A stretch of DNA of 64,000 nt from Cricetomys ansorgei (lineage: Eukaryota; Chordata; Mammalia; Rodentia; Nesomyidae), in the NCBI GenBank assembly GCA_026225945.1, contig JAMJFZ010001869.1, positions 1-64,000 of the forward strand, in the 5' to 3' direction. A program made the translations under genes and the position numbers. Position 1 is the first letter of the stretch; every line of letters starts with the position of its first letter. The notes under the pieces are model-generated. The model did not search any database. It saw only the letters and a program-made list of their open reading frames with translations, and was not told the DNA's origin. Shown in pieces: positions 9,433 to 20,420 of the stretch.

Positions 9433-9626
9433 CATTGCGTTTTCTAAATGTGCTCATATAGATAAAAGAACAAGGGGAAACATTCTCACTGGTAATACAA
9501 ATGATGACATTCTCAAAGTTTCACAGAAGTCACAGAATCATCATTCTAGTAGCAACTTCTAAGGTAAGATATTTAAATAGTAAGATCTTTTAATTCCCTT
9601 TAAAGCAGTGGGAGTACAACAGATTA
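9433..9626. other. Unrecognised spacer
   Basis: No feature seen. Confidence 0.4.
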
Positions 9627-9852
9627 ACACAGACAGACACACACACACACGCACCCCACACATGCACACACATATACATATACATACACGCACAAATATA
9701 TGAGCACACATACATACACACAAATGCACATGTGTATGTACACACATATGCACACACATGCATCACTCACATGTACACATACACACATATACATGCACAC
9801 ACAGACATACACACACTCACACACAGACATACACACATGTATACACACACAT
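9627..9852. repeat. Complex (CA)/(CATA) microsatellite
   Basis: About 225 bases of acacac, atacata and cacatgcaca units with frequent interruptions. It is open in several frames (Thr/His-rich or Cys/Val-rich), which is a repeat artefact and not coding. Confidence 0.92.
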
Positions 9853-9937
9853 CTAAAATGTGGGTTTAGAAATATACTCAAGAGATAATTTCATTTTAGA
9901 CTTTGATGTCATTGTAGAACATTCAAGCACACATACA

Positions 9938-10145
9938 AATATATATATATGTATACATACATATATATTTATTACGTGTATAACTATGTATGTTGGTGTA
10001 GGGATGTGTACACATGAGTGCAGTTCCCCTGGAGGCCAGAAGAGGGCTCAACTGCAGCTAGACTTGTAGGATGTTTCGAGAGGCCTGGCCCTGGTGTAAG
10101 TCCTCTGCAAGAGTGTTACTGCTCTTAACTCCTGACCTTGCTTTC
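9938..10145 (-). mobile_element. B3/B2-type SINE, minus orientation
   Basis: An atatatgtatacataca tail is followed by 'cacatgagtgcagttcccct', 'ggaggccagaagagggctca' and 'agtgttactgctcttaactc', the reversed tRNA-derived head. Confidence 0.85.
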
Positions 10146-11234
10146 GATCCCACATTATAGGATCTTTCAGTTGGACTTAAATATTACTTTCTTACATTAT
10201 CTCTCCATTTTCCACTGAAGACTCTCAAATTCAAGAGATCTGAAAATATTGTCTGCCCTTCCTCTGAATCTCCCCTTCCTCCTGTATTTGGCCCCTGGCT
10301 AGTGGTCGCACTAAGTGGCCATAACCACCATTCCTAGGCTCCTCTCAATACTTTATTTCTGAAAATACATCACCAAGATAGTATCAACTCTCAACTTTTC
10401 TACTTCTTTCCAGAATAGGATTCTATGCTTTCACCTGAACTAACAACAGCACCTAACTGCCTAGCTCCTAACCCTAATACCAGCCTACCTTCCCTTCACC
10501 CATCCTTTAAAACAGTAAGTGATGACTAAACTTTCGAGAGCGGTGGCTTCCAGATTAACTAAGCTGTGTAGCGTTCTGGAGGGTGTTATCACACACCAGA
10601 GCGGAGTAAAAGGGTGACTTAGTGCGGAGGGCGGTCTCTCTTGGTCTTGAGTTAAGAGATGATTGAGTTGAAAAGGAAATATTGTTAACAATCTTGTGCA
10701 GAATTTTGTTTTTAAGTACAAATGCTTTTGGAAGGCTCAGAGCACAAATTCTTAACACAAAAATAGAGTTGACATGAATTTAAGTTCTTTCTCAAACTTT
10801 GGGTCTCAAATGCAGGAGCATTTTGACCTGGTTACAGAAACAGTCCCCTGGTTTGATGTCAGCCTTTGAAGTAAGTTCCCTCGCATGAGTCAGCCTGAGT
10901 ACTAACTTTCAGAATAGGAGCTGACATCAGTGAGATGAGTTGTCATTGGTCAATTAAATATGTTTAAAAACAACTTCTCCCATACTTACTCCCTGAACCA
11001 TAGACATCATTGATTGGTTAGAAAAAATTTTAATAATAATTTCTTTTGTTGCCTATTATTGTGGCCATTGATTGATAGTTTTATTTATTTCTAGAAACAT
11101 GGGGACTTTCCAATTCTTACTTATCAAATCATTTCCCTGTATTCTATATTTAATTATTTGATTTTTTTTATCATTGTGCAAACTCTGAGTTTAATAAATA
11201 TTTCTCTCCTTGGTTTATCTAGACCACAAAAAAA
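10146..11234. other. Unrecognised; possible old repeat in left part
   Basis: 10,250-10,480 is pyrimidine-rich and vaguely like the old mammalian repeat at 5,751-6,175. The remainder appears single-copy. An AP-1/MARE-like 'tgagtcagc' lies near 10,887, with unknown significance. Confidence 0.35.
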
Positions 11235-11295
11235 ATGCCCATCATGTGATAGCGGCTCAATAAATATTTGTTGAATGAATAAATAAAAATGGCCT
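11235..11295 (+). mobile_element. L2 LINE 3' end fragment
   Basis: 'ggctcaataaatatttgttg' followed by 'aatgaataaataaa' is the characteristic 3' terminus of L2. Confidence 0.65.
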
Positions 11296-11303
11296 AGATT
11301 GGG

Positions 11304-11473
11304 TTTCCTTAAACTTGGCACTGCTTTGGGGATGAAATATTTCTGTGCTTTGTGCCTGGGATCATCAGCACTATGCCTGTCCCTCACATGATAGACACTG
11401 GGCACTTTCTCATTTTTAACCAAAAAAAGAAAATGTCTCTAGACAGTGCCAAATGTTCCCAAACTACTGGGCT
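11304..11473 (+). mobile_element. MER5A (hAT-Charlie) DNA transposon
   Basis: 'ttaaacttggcactgctttg', 'gatgaaatatttctgtgctt', 'tagacactgggcac' and 'aatgtctctagacagtgcca' follow the MER5A consensus in order over about 170 bp. Confidence 0.75.
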
Positions 11474-11501
11474 AGATTTAAAAAAAAAAAAAAATGTTTG
11501 T

Positions 11502-11608
11502 TAGCGGGTGGTGGTGACGCAGGCCTTCAGAGAAATCCTATCTCAAAAAACAAAACGAAACAAAACAAAATGAAAAAACAATGACAAATAAATAAATAAA
11601 TAAATAAG
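11502..11608 (+). mobile_element. B1 SINE with large internal deletion
   Basis: The B1 head 'agcgggtggtggtgacgcag' joins directly to the B1 end 'agaaatcctatctcaaaaaa', followed by an A-rich (AAAAC)n/(AAAT)n tail. About two-thirds of the element is missing. Confidence 0.8.
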
Positions 11609-11831
11609 TTTGTAAGAGACTGAAAGGTGAAATTGGGAGTGTTCTTACTGTGCTTATTCCAATACCACTTCCAATTCACTTGATGTCACCGCGTCGATTG
11701 TGCTTTTAGAAAGCTCCAAAGTTCTCCGTGCAATTGAGTGAGACTAAACGAGGATACGGTCCTTCCCAGTGTGGTTTGAATATCTCTCATCACCGTGAGT
11801 GATGGGGTCTCTCTAGGATGGTCTGCAGCAC
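11609..11831. other. Unrecognised spacer
   Basis: It contains a few CpGs ('caccgcgtcgattgtg') but no repeat or gene that I recognise. Confidence 0.4.
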
Positions 11832-11935
11832 CTTAAAACGTGTCCTTTATTGATGCTCTTCTATGCATCAGCGTCCAGGTAGTTGTTATTATCCCACTTT
11901 TATCATGGGGAATCAGAGGTGCAGCACTGTTGCTG
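11832..11935 (-). mobile_element. MIR fragment, minus orientation
   Basis: 'ttgttattatcccactttta' followed by 'ggggaatcagaggtgcagca' matches reversed MIR (attatccccattttacagatgaggaaactgagg). Confidence 0.55.
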
Positions 11936-13179
11936 GAGGGTGGGGGGGTGCCGAGGATCACAGAGCTTCTCTTTCACGGGGCTGATTGTTTGTGCGCACG
12001 CTTATCTGTCCACCAAAGTTGTGTTCTTTTTGTGTGGCATCCGCAGAGGTGACAACTGCGGAACCGGCAGAGAGGCAAGGACCGTGCTCTGTCGTCCTTC
12101 TGAGAAAACAACACATTAGATTCAGCTTGGAGCTTCTGAGTCTTTCATTATTCATAGGTGAGGCTCAACACTCACTTCTGTGATGGATTCTAGGCAAGAG
12201 TGCAATGGCCCTTTAAATGGAATCCACTCCAAGCTGCTGCCCTCCTCATGATCTTGACCCAACTCCCGCAGCACACTAAGTGGCCACACCGCGAGGCTGC
12301 AGAACAGGTATGGGAAGACGCTGCCTAAGAATATCATTCTGGGTATTAAACGGTTTTGCACATTAATTTAAACCTACTTAGTTATTGAATAGCTAAAATA
12401 AATGGTACTACGGCAAATTAAACTGTAATATAATTCAAGTCTTTTTTCTCCCGTCTTTTGTGGTTGCAAACAATGCAGAGATTGGAGAAAATAGGGTCAG
12501 TTATTCACAGATTTATGATTTTTTTTCCTGAGAAATTAATTTTGAGAGTTTCAGAGATGATTATTTTTTTCTAAAAGAAAATCTTATTTGTCTATTATCC
12601 AAAGATCAACTACTTTTTATTGAACTCCAACACCTGACATGAATCTCTTTAGCTTCCTTGAACTTTAGAGCCATCTCCTCCAGTGTAACTGACAACTTTA
12701 GATACATTACACATAATTTCCTGCTTGAGAGGCTAATGTCCTTTTCTGAGATTTAATCATAAATAAAACTACAGGGAAATGAAGTATACTATCTTATTTT
12801 TTTAATAGTAGATGAATTGGAAGTTTATGCTTGTTAAAGTTACAGGTAAAATGTTTCAAGCTCCAGTGAAGTAGAACATGCTGGAAATGCTGTCACCTAT
12901 CACTAGAAACATCTGGGGAAATCTGCTGAGCGCTGTTGTTCAAACAAATTCTATTTATAGGAGAATGCACAGGCCTTCCCCACCCCTCTCCATACCCCTC
13001 TCCACTCCTCCACCTCCCTCATTGCACAAAATTGTCTTCTTTCCAATTGAGAACTTCTCTATCATAAAAACCATCAAACAGAAACTGTGACAATTACCAG
13101 GCTATCTGAATACTGGTGTCAGACTAATAGAGATAAATACAGCACTGCCTGGAGTTTATTTAATGCAGTTATTCATGCA
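11936..13179. other. Largely single-copy stretch, no repeat recognised
   Basis: More than 1.2 kb without a recognised repeat, including a locally CpG-containing part around 11,990-12,300. Open frames on both strands are short (under 90 codons) and unrelated to known families by eye. Confidence 0.4.
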
Positions 13180-13385
13180 CAGAGTACTTCCCCTACACAC
13201 TCCACATTTGTCTTCACAATAGTTGTGTGACATAGAAGGAGTTTTATGCAAACTGATCTATTTTGGACATGGTTAATATCAATCTTATTTTAATAAGCTT
13301 ATTAACTGAACTTCAGTATAAACAGAGGCAGCCTGAGACTCCAAGCCAACATGTCTAACTGCGTGTTTTCCTTTCTACTTACAGA
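13180..13385 (-). mobile_element. MIR SINE, minus orientation
   Basis: 'cacagagtacttcccctaca', 'tcttcacaatagttgtgtga' and finally 'cagcctgagactccaagcc' follow the reversed MIR consensus. Confidence 0.6.
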
Positions 13386-13596
13386 GAAAAGATGAATTTT
13401 TTAAAGGAGTCAGCAGCCAGCAATATTTGCAGGATATTGTGGTTCTATAGATAGACTTAATGTCTTTGAATTCTCATAACTAAACTATAACTCAGTATAA
13501 CTTCCACTTTATAATTATAATTAAAGCTTGATAGTATATTTAGGGCTATCCCCAAGACCAGTTATACAGAGGGAAGAACTTTATTTCTGCGTTGTG
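13386..13596. other. Unrecognised spacer
   Basis: AT-rich, no feature seen. Confidence 0.4.
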
Positions 13597-13745
13597 ATGG
13601 CCAGTTTTAATTTTCAACTTGCCACAACCTAGAATCACCTGGGAGGAGAGCCTCAATGAGGAGTTGTCAAATCTGATTGGCCCCTAAGACTCCATCTCTG
13701 AAATGAAGGATTGCAGAAGATGGAACAGAGATGTTATCTTTGTGA
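13597..13745 (+). mobile_element. Rodent LTR 5' fragment
   Basis: 'tgatggccagttttaatttt', 'caacttgccacaacctagaa' and 'tcacctgggaggagagcctc' match the start of the rodent LTR group also seen at 56,612 and, reversed, at 50,535. Confidence 0.65.
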
Positions 13746-14616
13746 GAGATATCTCTGATGATGGGAGATGTTATCACCTTTGGAAAATACAACTCACCCC
13801 TTTCAGGCATTTAGTTCAGTCAACATTAGAGAATGGCCACATAGAGTTTTAACTTATACACTAGTTGCATTTGGTTCTTACATTGATTACCTAGTAATTC
13901 ACACAGAATTTACCCTATCATGTTGTTGTCCTATTAGGGTGCTTATTTTTCTGGTACCTTTCGAATTATCTTTTCCGTCTTTCTTTGCTGTGTTCATACA
14001 TGGTTCATACATACTGTATTTGGACATTAGAAGCTCAGTCGGTAATTGGCAAGGCCAGCTTTTCTGGGAACAGCAGAAGAATGAGAGTATTGTTCTCTTG
14101 TGTGTTATTATTCTAAAGACCCCTATGTCATTTTTAAGGTAATAATTTTCCAAATAACTTACAAACAGAATCCGGGAGTGTTGAATATGACATGGGGACT
14201 GCTTGATAGAAATTTTACTTTCATTTCTGCTCTTTGAGATGTTGCAAGTTTTCAGAAAAAATGGTTCATGTTATTTATTGAACATGATTAGCAGGAAATG
14301 TAAAAAGGGTTGTTGCTTGCATTACCATTTAAAAATCCTCATATTCTTGAGAAGATAAACTAATTACCATTTTAGAAATGAGACTGGGGTGGTGGTCTCA
14401 GACAGCCTAAACACATTTTCCAAGAATATACAAATACCTATCACTGTGATTGTATTATATGTTTGGGTTGTGCTTGTGATATGTTAATGCCCTTTTTGAA
14501 GTTTCCCTTATAATGAATACCCTGCTTTAAGTAGACAATATTCTTTTTATTGCTGTAGTTTTTATCATGTACATCATGGAGTCTCTTTGTCCTAGTAATC
14601 AGCATGGCCAAGGGTA
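13746..14616. other. Unrecognised
   Basis: A 124-codon open frame starts at 13,768 but has no recognisable domain, Kozak support or codon signature. I treat it as chance. Confidence 0.4.
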
Positions 14617-15000
14617 CAAGGATGTATCAGTTAGCTTCCCATCACTGTAACAAAATGCCAAAACATTCAACTTACAAAGAGAAAAGTTTCATCATAGCCG
14701 TAGTTTTAGAAGTATTAGGCATGATCGTTTACTTCCATTTCCTTTGGGCCTGCAAGAAATATTACATCATGGCAGGGACTGCAAGACAGAGAAATTGCAG
14801 ACTTCGTGACTGAGAAGCAAAAGGGAGGAAAAGAAAGGACTTGTCTCCCACTACACTTTAAGGGATACCTCCGATGACCTAGTGATCTCTCACTACCTTC
14901 TACCTCCCAAAGTTCTACCACCTGCCAACAGACCAGACTCTTATGCATGTTTTCCTAAGGGATATTTACATACCAACTAGAACAACTAGAGACTGAATGT
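14617..15000 (-). mobile_element. MaLR-type LTR (MST/MLT1-like), minus orientation
   Basis: 'tatcagttagcttcccatca', 'ctgtaacaaaatgcc', 'acatcatggcagggactgca' and 'caaagttctaccacctgcca' reproduce, reversed, the order of MaLR LTRs. Confidence 0.55.
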
Positions 15001-17072
15001 TCACGCCAACTCCTGACCATGTGAGGATCATAGGTGTCTCCCACATGGGTGGAAAGCTTTCTACATGACAGAGAATGATCCATATAACCTTGTCAAAGAG
15101 GAATGAGGGAGGCAAGGCACAGCTCACTCAAGGGAAAGTGAGAGGTGGAATGTTCAGGAAGTACTTCCAGATTTTCTCTGAAGCAGGTCATAAGGCCCTC
15201 ATGTGAGGGTGACCAAACATATAGAAGGCAGGAACATCTTATTTCTGAAAAACATGAGAACACAGAGGAGAACCAAATATAAAAGCTTTGTTAAACTTTC
15301 CCCGCTCAATCATTAGTTCATAATTCTATATCTCTGTGAGTAGCCATTCTTCCTCAAATCTCCTGACAATCACTCTTAAGGTCTTCATTTTCTCATGAAG
15401 GCTACCATGTCACTTACAATTTCAAAACATATTAAATAAATGTATATGCTTTTCTCTGGCCAATCTCTCTTTCGTTAGAGGGGCCTCAGTCCTGAATTGA
15501 TGATGAGTGAGGAAAAGATCTTTTGATTCCGAGGTGGAGTCGTAGCTAAAGTAGTCAAATCGAAGAGGAGGCGAGGCAAACCTGTGTGTTCTTCTTCCCT
15601 TTAGGTAGCCAGTTCAAGGTGTGGGGTGCAACAAGTAGCATAGCCATCTATGTGGAAACAGAAGTCTGAGGTATGTAATGTTTATCCTAACAGAACTGGA
15701 TAGCTCATAGTTCTAAAATGTCACTTGGAGAAAGGCAAGGCACAATCTGATTAAGTCTAGCTAACAGTCATTTCTCGTTCAAAATGTAATGTGTTGGCCC
15801 AGTGCCTCCTTCCTAGTCACACCCAAGTTTTCTCTTCTCCACGCCTCCTGAGGTCAAAGTGAGACTTACACACTTTAGTGGAATGAGTTCTTGCCTGTTT
15901 CAACCAAAGCACGACTTACACAGCAAGGAAAAGAATTTCCAGACTTAGAACTTGGCAAAAAGGATTTCTATTTGTCTGTAGAGCAGTAGGCATTGTCCTG
16001 ATGTATTACTTTGATTAGCTTATCTGTTTCATAACTCGGAGGAAGTCACTTATGGAAACCCTACAGTGATAAAATTGATTTTTCTTTATACCATTGCAAT
16101 TGAATTCATTATGTGATTGGTTTCTGTTCCCTAGAAAAGTTACACCCAAACATTCCATTTTTTGGTCCTGTAGGGTCATTATGAAACCTGTCTATTTTTG
16201 TCAAATACATTTCAGCCTTTATGACGGCTTGTACGTCTCTTTCCTGATCAGGTCTGACCTCCCTGACTCCCTACCAAGTGGATAAGTTCAATACAGTTTT
16301 AATTTGTGTCCATTTCATTTTGCAGCCTCGTCATGCTTTGACATTTGTAAAATGTATTACTTTGCAGTCTTGTGTCTTCCCAGGGGTCAACCATTGCCTC
16401 ATCCAATGTGAAGATCCACAGTTGTTATTAATCTTTTGTACTATTGCAGGAAAAGCAAAAGACCTGTAAGGTTTAAAAAAAAAAACTAAGAGAATTATGA
16501 GATTAGAAACCCTCAGAAAATAACCTTTAGTTTGTTTTTATTGGCCGTCTACTATTGGGCCTGGTTTGTATACCCTATGAGACTCCATTGGAGAAAAAGG
16601 ATTTTTCCTTTGCAAGTGGTTGTCAATTGAGGTAGCCTCTGGGTTAGGGATGGAGGCGTGTGCCCATCTCCCTTCTCAGTACTGGAATCCAGATGGGGTT
16701 ATATTTAAAGAGTTGCGTTTATCAGTCAAAATCAGATAGAAATTCTGATTTTGAACTTGCAATATAAGGAAGAATTGAAGAGTCTAGTTTAGTCAGGATG
16801 AATGTTTGCTTCTATTTCTAAAGTTATTACATGCTAAAGGATGTTTTTGTAAACCTCATTTTAAATGCCTCTGAAGTCTTTAACCACTCTCTTTCCCCCG
16901 TACCCCATTACCCTTAGGCATATCTTTTCAACCATGGCAGATACATGACTTTTAGTTTCTTCCCAGAATGACCCAAAAGAAAATTCCCAAATTCTGTTTG
17001 GGATGAACCATATCATCTTCCTCAAGCACTCTGTGGTAGACAGTTGGGTAAACCCGGGTTACATGTTGTAGA
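15001..17072. other. Two kilobases without recognised repeat or gene
   Basis: No SINE, LTR or LINE seen, and only short meaningless open frames. A 10-base A run is at about 16,475. It is one of the longer repeat-poor intervals and so a candidate place to look for conserved non-coding elements. Confidence 0.4.
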
Positions 17073-17818
17073 GCTTTGAATGAGCAATATCTCCCATAGG
17101 TTCAATTGTTCGAACACTTGGTCCCTGTTGGTACGGCCCTCGGCACCGCTACTCTATCCCAGCCCACAGCCAGCAGTTTCTGTCCCGTTTCCCACACTGG
17201 CCAGAAGCGGGAAACTTATGCTGAGGGAGGGCAGAAAAGTGCAGGAAGGCGAGGAACATGGGTTTCTGGAACCAGCCATGGACTCTGACCCCCGCACCGA
17301 GAACGAACGAACAAGATGCAGTAAATGAGTCCCAGGAACCCTTCTGGTGGAAGCAGTACTCTCTTTCATGCAGAACCTCTCCTACCTGTATCTTCCCCAG
17401 ATGGGGAGGGTTCTGGGTACTCAGGGTGGGGAGTCCTATTTACATGCGAGGTGGGCACCTGGCCTGGTGGTCTCACAGAGACAAAGAGGGAGGTGTCACA
17501 GGGCAGACAAGCACCTACCAAGGTAATTTCCTTTTACTTCTGTGAAACAGGTAATATTTAATATTTAGCTGGACTCTCACCAAGCCAAAGACGAGGAGCT
17601 GCTGAACGTCCAACTTTCTCACCTTCTGGGAGGGCGAGGCGCTTCCCAGCTGCTTCAACCCGCTCCTCAGCCCCATGGTGGTCCCACAGGTCCCCAGTTG
17701 GCCACACTTCTCCACCATGGTAGATCCTTACCCTTCTTGAACCACAGGCCAAATAGACTCTTCCTTCCGTAAGCTGCTTGGTATTTTATCACAGCAACAG
17801 AAAAGTGACTAACACACA
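17073..17818 (+). mobile_element. Rodent MaLR-type LTR (ORR1-like), interrupted
   Basis: The left part has 'atatctcccataggttcaat...cgaacacttggtccctgttgg'. The right part has 'ccatggtggtcccacagg', 'ccatggtagatcctta', 'ttgaaccacaggccaaatag' and 'tatcacagcaacagaaaagtgactaacaca', which ends in ACA as an LTR should. The central 17,325-17,560 does not look like the LTR and may be inserted or diverged sequence. Confidence 0.6.
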
Positions 17819-18599
17819 CAGCCATTCATTGGAATGGGAGGAAGAGTGAAAAGAGCCCAAAATGAGTTGCACGGATGTAAAAGGAGTTATCAAAGTTAAG
17901 ATTGGCTCCATCACTAAGAAAGAATGTTTACTATACACAATGGTTATTTAAATCCAACAAAAGAACTTTCTTAAAAGCAAGGAGAAAGCTTAGTCTCAAG
18001 AATAGCCAATAAATTATTTTGGGTAGAAGTACACTGCCCTGTGTGAGTGACGGCTGAATGATTCAGCTTCAACAGTGCGCAGGTGAGATGGAGGCACCTG
18101 GTCACTCGTTAGCTTCCTCGTATTCACAACCAGCGTGTGCAATGCTCAGCTATGACGGGAAACAGCTGGCCCCGTCTGAGAATGCTTAATGTATTCTATC
18201 TTCCTCGACAGACCCCAAATGCATTTTAAGATAGAAAGTTAAAGAGAGAAAATGAGCCTGGAACTCTGGTAGCATAATGCTCAACCCATTTGAAATAATT
18301 GATGGGGAATGAATAATGCATGTACATAGGTTTTTAAGTATTTTAAAGAATTCTACATCCTTGGTATGTGCGTCCTAAGAATCACAGACTCCGGCTTATG
18401 TAGCTGTGATGGGGAAGGCTGGCGTGTGGAGTGCAGCCTGAGGCGATACAAGTAAGGTGCCGTTCAGGTTTGCTTACTCTAAAACCGTTCTAGAAAATGC
18501 TTACATTTAGTGCATAAACACCGCTTATATTAGCTATCAGTGTTCCTTCTGGCTGTAGCTTAAAGGGCCAAACGACCGAGGCAAGCCATGCTGATAATT
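17819..18599. other. Unrecognised
   Basis: No feature seen. Confidence 0.4.
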
Positions 18600-19125
18600 T
18601 CCACAGTAAAGCCTCATTTAACAAGAAGATGGCACATTGATGTGGCAAATTCTTAAAGGATGTAATTCTTTATTTTCCCTTCCACTGAGAGGAGGAGGGC
18701 TTTTGTTCCAGTCTCTTACATCTGGGACCCCATGTCGCTGTTTTGACCCTGCCACATGCAGAAATAATGCTGGTCAAATTTTAGACCCAGACCTGAAGAA
18801 AATGACAGGGTTCTGTTTTCTTTCTTGGAACATTCTTAGAAGCTGGCTGCTCTGTGATATATCTGACTACCCTGAGACCTTAGCTGCTCAAAGCCCCAGG
18901 AAAATGGAGAAATCTACAGAGTGGGATGCCCTGTGGGGAGGGGCAGAGGTTAGGACACCAAGGGAGCACATACCTGAGTGGGAGGCCACTCTACACATAG
19001 GACTCTTGTTGAAGATCCCCAGACAAACTGCCCTGCGGACTCTTTTCACTCTTCCTAAACTGCAAGACCTGTGTGTAAAGTCAAACTGTTGTTTACAGCT
19101 ACCGAGGTGTGTGTAATAGAACCAC
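18600..19125 (+). mobile_element. MLT1-type LTR relic
   Basis: 'cctaaactgcaagacctgtg' followed by 'gtcaaactgttgtttacagc' resembles the MLT1 3' part (tgtgagcaaataaa...ttgttgttttaagccac). The preceding 'gggatgccctgtgg', 'gggagcacatacctgagt' and 'gggaggccactct' fit its body. A chance open frame of 159 codons (18,637-19,116) runs through it and should not be taken as a gene. Confidence 0.5.
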
Positions 19126-20104
19126 AATAAAAAAATCGCACTGTGAACGTTGTGCTATCCAGAGCTTACTCTGGTATACATGAGAAGGGGACACTTTGGG
19201 TGGCTGGATAGGCGTGATATAATGAGAGAACATATGCAGCACTTGTTGGTACAGATGCTAACCTAAGTATCTCAACTCTGCTCATGTCTTGTGAGAGGCC
19301 ATTTATCTCACTCCTCCATCTCTGAAGGAACTCAGCAATGCCAGCTGCCCAGCAAGTGCTGGGCTGCTGCCCTGTCATTCTTTCAAAGGTTTCATCAATC
19401 TTTATTAATGGGCTTGTCACCAGGGATAACGTACAACAGTGAACCACCTCGTTTTCAAAGGATTTCTCTAAGATAGTTTAGAAAAAGAAGGCATGCATGT
19501 GAAAGGAATTAGAAAACAATGGTTTCTAAATCAAGCAACTTCTAAAACAATACCCATGATGGGAAACACGCATGTTGCCTATAAAGAGAAGTCCAGGGAC
19601 CTGCAGTGGTAATAAGAAGTTATAATTTATGTAAGTTGTAAGTAAAGGCTTTGGATAATGCACAGGTGAGATAGGTTTTGAAGGGTGGGAATTTTGCAGT
19701 GAGGTTTCTGGTTAGGACGCCTTACGAGACCTGTTGACTTGGGAAAACATCTTCACACCTATAAAGATAAAGTTGACTTTCTTTTAGTCATACCTCTTCT
19801 AAAATAACTAATTTAACAAAATGGTTAGAAAGAAAAGTTTCCCCTGAGTCTCAGTTATCATTAACTGAACTATTAGCAAGAGTTATCCCTGCCTTGATAG
19901 TTCTTAAAACTTGGTAGTTGTTTTGTTTCTGCCAGTCTTAGGGTGTTCTAGCTGAGCTTAGCTGACCTGGAGTCACTCTGGGACATTCTACCACGATGTT
20001 TTGCTTTCAGCTCTCAATCCTTTCCTTTGTCATTCACCAATAGATGTTTAATCAGTATCTATTTAGTCTTAGGAATTTACAAGTTCTCCACTGTAACAGT
20101 ACAC
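19126..20104. other. Unrecognised
   Basis: No recognised repeat, RNA or coding region. Confidence 0.4.
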
Positions 20105-20420
20105 TGCTGTGGTGGCTACCAAGGATGACAAGGAGGCATATTTCATAGGTGCAAACCCTGCCAGACCTCAGCAGAGGGACCATCATGGTGGCAAGCACCA
20201 TACTCAACAATGGAATCCTGAGAGTCTGAGCTCAGGTGTTATTAGTGAATCTAAATGCCTCAAGTGTTCTACTGATTGCCCATGCAGATCATGAGCAATC
20301 AAACATCCCCCACATAAATCTGACACCTGCAGACAACACAAAATGCCAAGACCTAGGCAGCCCCTCACCTAACAGGGCACAAAACAATTATTTTGTACAT
20401 AACTAAAAATAAACTTCCAC
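20105..20420 (+). repeat. Unassigned dispersed repeat, copy 1
   Basis: About 300 bp that align by eye to 31,298-31,613 in the same orientation. Shared strings include 'cagcagaggga', 'tgagctcaggtgtt', 'tgcagatcat', 'gcagacaa' and 'tacataactaaaaataaact'. Both end at the same A-rich 'aaaataaacttcca', suggesting a retroposed family. I cannot name it. Confidence 0.65.

Noticed and set aside
9559..9888. Cys/Val-rich and His/Thr-rich frames on both strands
   Set aside because: Translation of a CA/CATA microsatellite.
13768..14142. 124-codon frame
   Set aside because: No similarity, no start context; hydrophobic and aromatic-rich as expected for random AT-rich DNA.
18637..19116. Longest open frame in the window (159 codons, plus strand)
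   Set aside because: It runs through an MLT1-like LTR relic, shows no domain and no promoter or splice context; chance frame.
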